Shown: positions 23,700 through 26,345 of the stretch, piece by piece
How the letters are laid out: the number at the start of each line of letters is the position of its first letter
Position numbering within the stretch: position 1 is the first letter of the stretch
Source: an uncultured Acidimicrobiales bacterium
GTDB taxonomy: Bacteria; Actinomycetota; Acidimicrobiia; Acidimicrobiales; Iamiaceae
Assembly (NCBI GenBank): GCA_937926025.1
Contig: CALANQ010000450.1
Coordinates: 1 to 26,345, forward strand
Reading direction: 5' to 3'
Length of the DNA stretch: 26,345 nt
Notes under the pieces: generated by a model
Database searches by the model: none
Seen by the model: only the letters and a program-made list of their open reading frames with translations
Told to the model about the DNA's origin: nothing
Translations under genes and position numbers: made by a program

Positions 23700-24938
23700 C
23701 TACGGGATGCCGACCGCGGCGGAGGCCCCACCACCGACCACCTGGGCCGAGGGACGCGGCCACTGCGACCGTGGCTGGGGGCCCTCCCAGTGGAACGCGC
23801 CGGTCACCGACGCCAGCACCACGAGGAGCGCGACGGCCGCCGGGGGCGCCAGGACCCGCCGGCGCTCGACCGCGCCCGGCGAGTCCGAGAGGCGATCGCA
23901 CGCGAACGCCACCGGCACCGTGAGCAGCGTGGCGAGGACGAGGCCGACGAGATCGATGACCACGGTGGGGGCGTCCGACAGCGCCGCCGCCACCACGGCC
24001 AGCACGGGCGTGAGGACGAACCACCAGGCCACCAGCAGGGACCAGCGCGGATCGGGTCGGCTCGAAGCGAGCACGTCCCCCTCGTCCGGCTGCTCGGCGG
24101 AGCCGCGGCTGGCGGCCACCGCCACCACGGCGAAGATCGGCACCAGGGTGACGCCGGCCACGCGCCCGAACGTGGTCATCGGCCCGGCGAACACCGCGCA
24201 GACGGCCAGCACGACCAGCGCGAGCCAGCGGCTGCCTTCGGCGATGGACCCGAGCAGCTCACCGGTGGACGAGCGTCCCGCCGCGCCCAGCGCAGCACCG
24301 AGCAGGAAGGCGGAGGCCCGGGGCACGGTGGCCAGCAGCAGGGTCTGGCCCGAGGCGCCCAGCGCGAGGAGGCCGAGGCCGGCCACCAGGCTCGCCCCGC
24401 CCAGCACCGCGAACACCGCAGGCTCGATCGGCCGGCGGTCGGGGTGGCGCACGCGGCGACGGCGGCCGGCCGCGGCGACGAACCACCAGACGGCGACGGC
24501 CTGCAGCGCCACCGCCGGCGCCCAGAGGTGCTGGAGCGGTGAGGCCAGGCGGGTGGTCAGGGTCTCGGGCGGACCGACGAGGAACTGGTGCCAGTTGGCG
24601 TACCCGCCGAACGCCGCAAGCCCCTCGCCCCGGACCGTGGCGTCCATGCGGACCGACGGCTCCACCAGCACCCAGACCACGGCCAGGCCGACGGCGGCGA
24701 ACGTCGGGACCCACAGCAGCCGCCAGGCCCGGACCATCCGTGCCACCGGTGCCGACCCGTCGGCGGTGGGCGACGCCAGCCAGGCCCCGAGGAGCGCGAG
24801 CGCCACGTCGACGCCGATCAGACCGCCGGGGAGCACGCCCAGGCGGAAGCCCGCCATGGCCGCCACCGCGGCAGCACCGAGGCCCAGCACACCCGGACGC
24901 ACGGTGCTGGGCGCGTCGGTGCGCACGACGGAGGTCAC
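23700..24938 (-). CDS. Degenerate acyltransferase-3-like membrane protein
   Basis: A 412-residue protein with about ten membrane helices, starting with GTG at 24938. Several stretches resemble the acyltransferase-3 (OafA/YrhL) fold: GVLPGGLIGVDVALALLGAWLAS (34-56) against PGGFVGVDVFFVLSGFLI, and GGYANWHQFLVG (111-122) and SPLQHLWAPAVALQ (133-146) against the N-W and SPLQHLWSLAVEEQ motifs. The catalytic His usually before that first loop is missing (AAMAGFRLG in its place) and VEEQF is replaced by VALQAV. An active O-acyltransferase is therefore unlikely; a non-enzymatic transporter or scaffold role is possible. A TAGCAT 6 nt before the GTG suggests a leaderless start. It heads a likely operon with the GT-C-like and the anchored protein genes. 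Confidence 0.75.
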   Translation of the reverse strand: MTSVVRTDAPSTVRPGVLGLGAAAVAAMAGFRLGVLPGGLIGVDVALALLGAWLASPTADGSAPVARMVRAWRLLWVPTFAAVGLAVVWVLVEPSVRMDATVRGEGLAAFGGYANWHQFLVGPPETLTTRLASPLQHLWAPAVALQAVAVWWFVAAAGRRRRVRHPDRRPIEPAVFAVLGGASLVAGLGLLALGASGQTLLLATVPRASAFLLGAALGAAGRSSTGELLGSIAEGSRWLALVVLAVCAVFAGPMTTFGRVAGVTLVPIFAVVAVAASRGSAEQPDEGDVLASSRPDPRWSLLVAWWFVLTPVLAVVAAALSDAPTVVIDLVGLVLATLLTVPVAFACDRLSDSPGAVERRRVLAPPAAVALLVVLASVTGAFHWEGPQPRSQWPRPSAQVVGGGASAAVGIP

Positions 24939-24944
24939 CGCCGC

Positions 24945-24950
24945 ATGCTA
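24945..24950 (-). promoter_or_regulatory. -10 element of the acyltransferase-like gene, leaderless start
   Basis: TAGCAT on the minus strand lies 6 nt before the GTG at 24938, the same geometry as at clpB. No Shine-Dalgarno or clear -35 was found. Confidence 0.4.
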
Positions 24951-25032
24951 CGAGCAACGACGAACCGTCCTGGAGCACCGCACGGCTCGGTGACGCGCCC
25001 CCGCGGCCCCGGATGGCAGGCTGGGCGGCGTC

Positions 25033-26345
25033 ATGAGCTCGAACCTCGACGTGCTCGACCCGGCGGACGACGCCCCTGAGGTCGAGGAGGAGCGCGCCCT
25101 GTCGCCCGCCGAGGTGCGCGAGCAGGTCTTCCGTTCGCTGCTGCCCACCGTGGTGCTGCTGGGCCTGGTGATCCGCATCGCGTACGCCGTCGGATGGCGC
25201 TTCGAGGCCGGCCTCAAGTACGACGGGCCCGTCTACCGCTCGAGGGCGCAGTTCCTCATGGCCGGGCGCGGGTTCCTCAACCCGGACTCGTGGGGGTTCC
25301 ACAACATCGCCGAGCAGGGTGCCATCCACCCGCCGGGCAACGCGCTGTTCCTGGCGCTCGGCCAGCAGCTCGGCTTCGACACCAACAACCGCTGGCAGAT
25401 CTGGGGCTGCCTGCTCGGCACCGCCACCATCGTGGTCGTCGCCTACGCCGGTCGGGCGGTGGCCGGGCCGCGGGTCGGCCTCATCGCCGCCGCCATCGCT
25501 GCGGTCCACCCCGGCTTCTGGTCGTTCGATCCGTCGGTGATGGCCGAGACCCCGGGGCAGTTCCTCACCGCGCTCACGCTCCTGCTCGCCTACCGCTTCT
25601 GGGATCGGCCCTCGGCCGCCCGGGCCGGGTGGATGGCGGCGGCCGCCGCGGCGGCGGCCCTCACGCGATCGGAGCTGGTGGTCCTGCTCCCGATGCTGGT
25701 CCTGCCGCTGTGCCTCGCTTCCCGGGGCACCACCCGGCAGGTCGCCGCCCGCTTCGGTGCCGTCGTCCTGTGGTCCGCGGCGGTGCTCGGACCGTGGGTC
25801 GGGTGGAACCTGGTGCGCTTCGACCACCCGGCCACCCTGGCCACCGGGATCGACATCTCCCTCGCGTACGCCCAGTGCGACGACACCTGGTACGGCGAGA
25901 ACACCGGCTACTGGAACGTGTTCTGCGGAGCGGAGATCCCCAAGGACCCGAAGAACCGGTACGCCGATGAGACCGAGATCGGCGCGCAGTACCGAGCGGT
26001 CGCCGGCCAGTACATCTCGGACCACGCCTCGCGCTGGCCCGTCGTGATCGCCGCCCGGACCGGCCGGACGCTGAGCCTGTACCGGCCCGTCCAGCAGGTC
26101 CACCTGGAGGCCAGCCGGGAGGGCCGTGAGGCCCCCGTCCTCTACGCCGGGCTCATCGCCACCTTCGCCACCTACGTCCTGGGTGCCGTCGCGTTCGCGT
26201 TCCCGCCACCGTCGCGCCGACGGCTGCTGCCGCTCCTCGTCCCGCTGGCCGCCGGCGCGGCGGGCGCGGCCATCACGTTCGGAACCACCCGGTACCGCTC
26301 TGCTGGGGAGGTGGGCCTGGTGCTGCTGGCGGCGGTGGGCATCGA
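25033..26345 (+). CDS. GT-C type glycosyltransferase (PMT/ArnT-like), partial at window end
   Basis: A frame open from ATG 25033 to the last base gives at least 437 residues. After an acidic cytoplasmic head (1-35) and a first helix (about 36-55) the external loop carries KYDGPVYRSRAQFLMAGRGF (62-81) with an Asp at 64 in the position of the GT-C catalytic residue, and AIHPPGNALFLALGQQLG (97-114) with the HPPG motif. Further helices follow, including GLIAAAIAAVHPGFWSFDPSVMAETPGQFLTALTLLLAYRFWDRP, as in PMT_2 family members, and a large external loop with CDDTWYGENTGYWNVFC. The end TTRYRSAGEVGLVLLAA resembles the family's last helices. A role in envelope glycan or lipid glycosylation is likely. 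It is divergent from the acyltransferase-like gene; no clear SD is seen. The C-terminus is outside the window. Confidence 0.88.
   Translation, partial: MSSNLDVLDPADDAPEVEEERALSPAEVREQVFRSLLPTVVLLGLVIRIAYAVGWRFEAGLKYDGPVYRSRAQFLMAGRGFLNPDSWGFHNIAEQGAIHPPGNALFLALGQQLGFDTNNRWQIWGCLLGTATIVVVAYAGRAVAGPRVGLIAAAIAAVHPGFWSFDPSVMAETPGQFLTALTLLLAYRFWDRPSAARAGWMAAAAAAAALTRSELVVLLPMLVLPLCLASRGTTRQVAARFGAVVLWSAAVLGPWVGWNLVRFDHPATLATGIDISLAYAQCDDTWYGENTGYWNVFCGAEIPKDPKNRYADETEIGAQYRAVAGQYISDHASRWPVVIAARTGRTLSLYRPVQQVHLEASREGREAPVLYAGLIATFATYVLGAVAFAFPPPSRRRLLPLLVPLAAGAAGAAITFGTTRYRSAGEVGLVLLAAVGI

Noticed and set aside
1..26345. CRISPR array, tRNA, rRNA, integrase or transposase
   Set aside because: No regularly spaced repeats, no tRNA-like cloverleaf and no recombinase motifs were seen by reading both strands.

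Overview
The window is a very G+C-rich stretch of bacterial chromosome with G or C at nearly every third codon position, frequent GTG starts, and long spurious open frames opposite real genes. PurB is of the actinobacterial type, clpB sits behind an HspR/HAIR-like operator, and several genes look leaderless. Together with the DUF4214 surface protein and the NfeD-flotillin pair, this points to a high-GC actinobacterium, quite possibly of class Acidimicrobiia. That placement is inferred from sequence character; no 16S gene is present.

Region 1 (1-6600) is a purine biosynthesis block, mostly on the minus strand: purA, purD, a tiny leader ORF, purK-purE (4-nt overlap) and, separated by a divergent zinc-binding small protein, purB. 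These cover AIR carboxylation (PurK/PurE), GAR synthesis (PurD) and both steps from IMP to AMP (PurA, PurB). Region 2 (6538-11121) begins with a 367-nt gene-free stretch holding two related palindromes, a good promoter and a 9-bp inverted repeat. It then encodes a PadR-type repressor, a MacB/LolD-like ABC ATPase and a large FtsX-type permease, all on the plus strand.

Region 3 (11161-15580, minus strand) holds a tetranucleotide repeat, a small two-helix membrane protein, a membrane-anchored PQQ-type beta-propeller broken by a one-base frameshift, and a secreted P-domain/cadherin-like/DUF4214 protein. Region 4 (15758-17871, plus) is a translationally coupled NfeD-flotillin pair. Region 5 (17922-20408, minus) is clpB with a leaderless promoter overlapped by the HAIR-like site.

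Region 6 (20544 to the end) is a cell-envelope cassette. It has two single-pass anchored proteins of unknown function, two GT-C-like polytopic proteins (one cut by the window edge) and a membrane protein that looks like a degenerate acyltransferase-3 lacking its catalytic residues. Three convergent gene junctions carry perfect GC-rich hairpins without a U-tract. No tRNA, rRNA, CRISPR array, transposase or integrase was seen. The most noteworthy items are the clpB promoter/HAIR arrangement, the purK leader ORF, the palindrome array before padR, the frameshift, and the pseudo-acyltransferase in the GT-C cassette.
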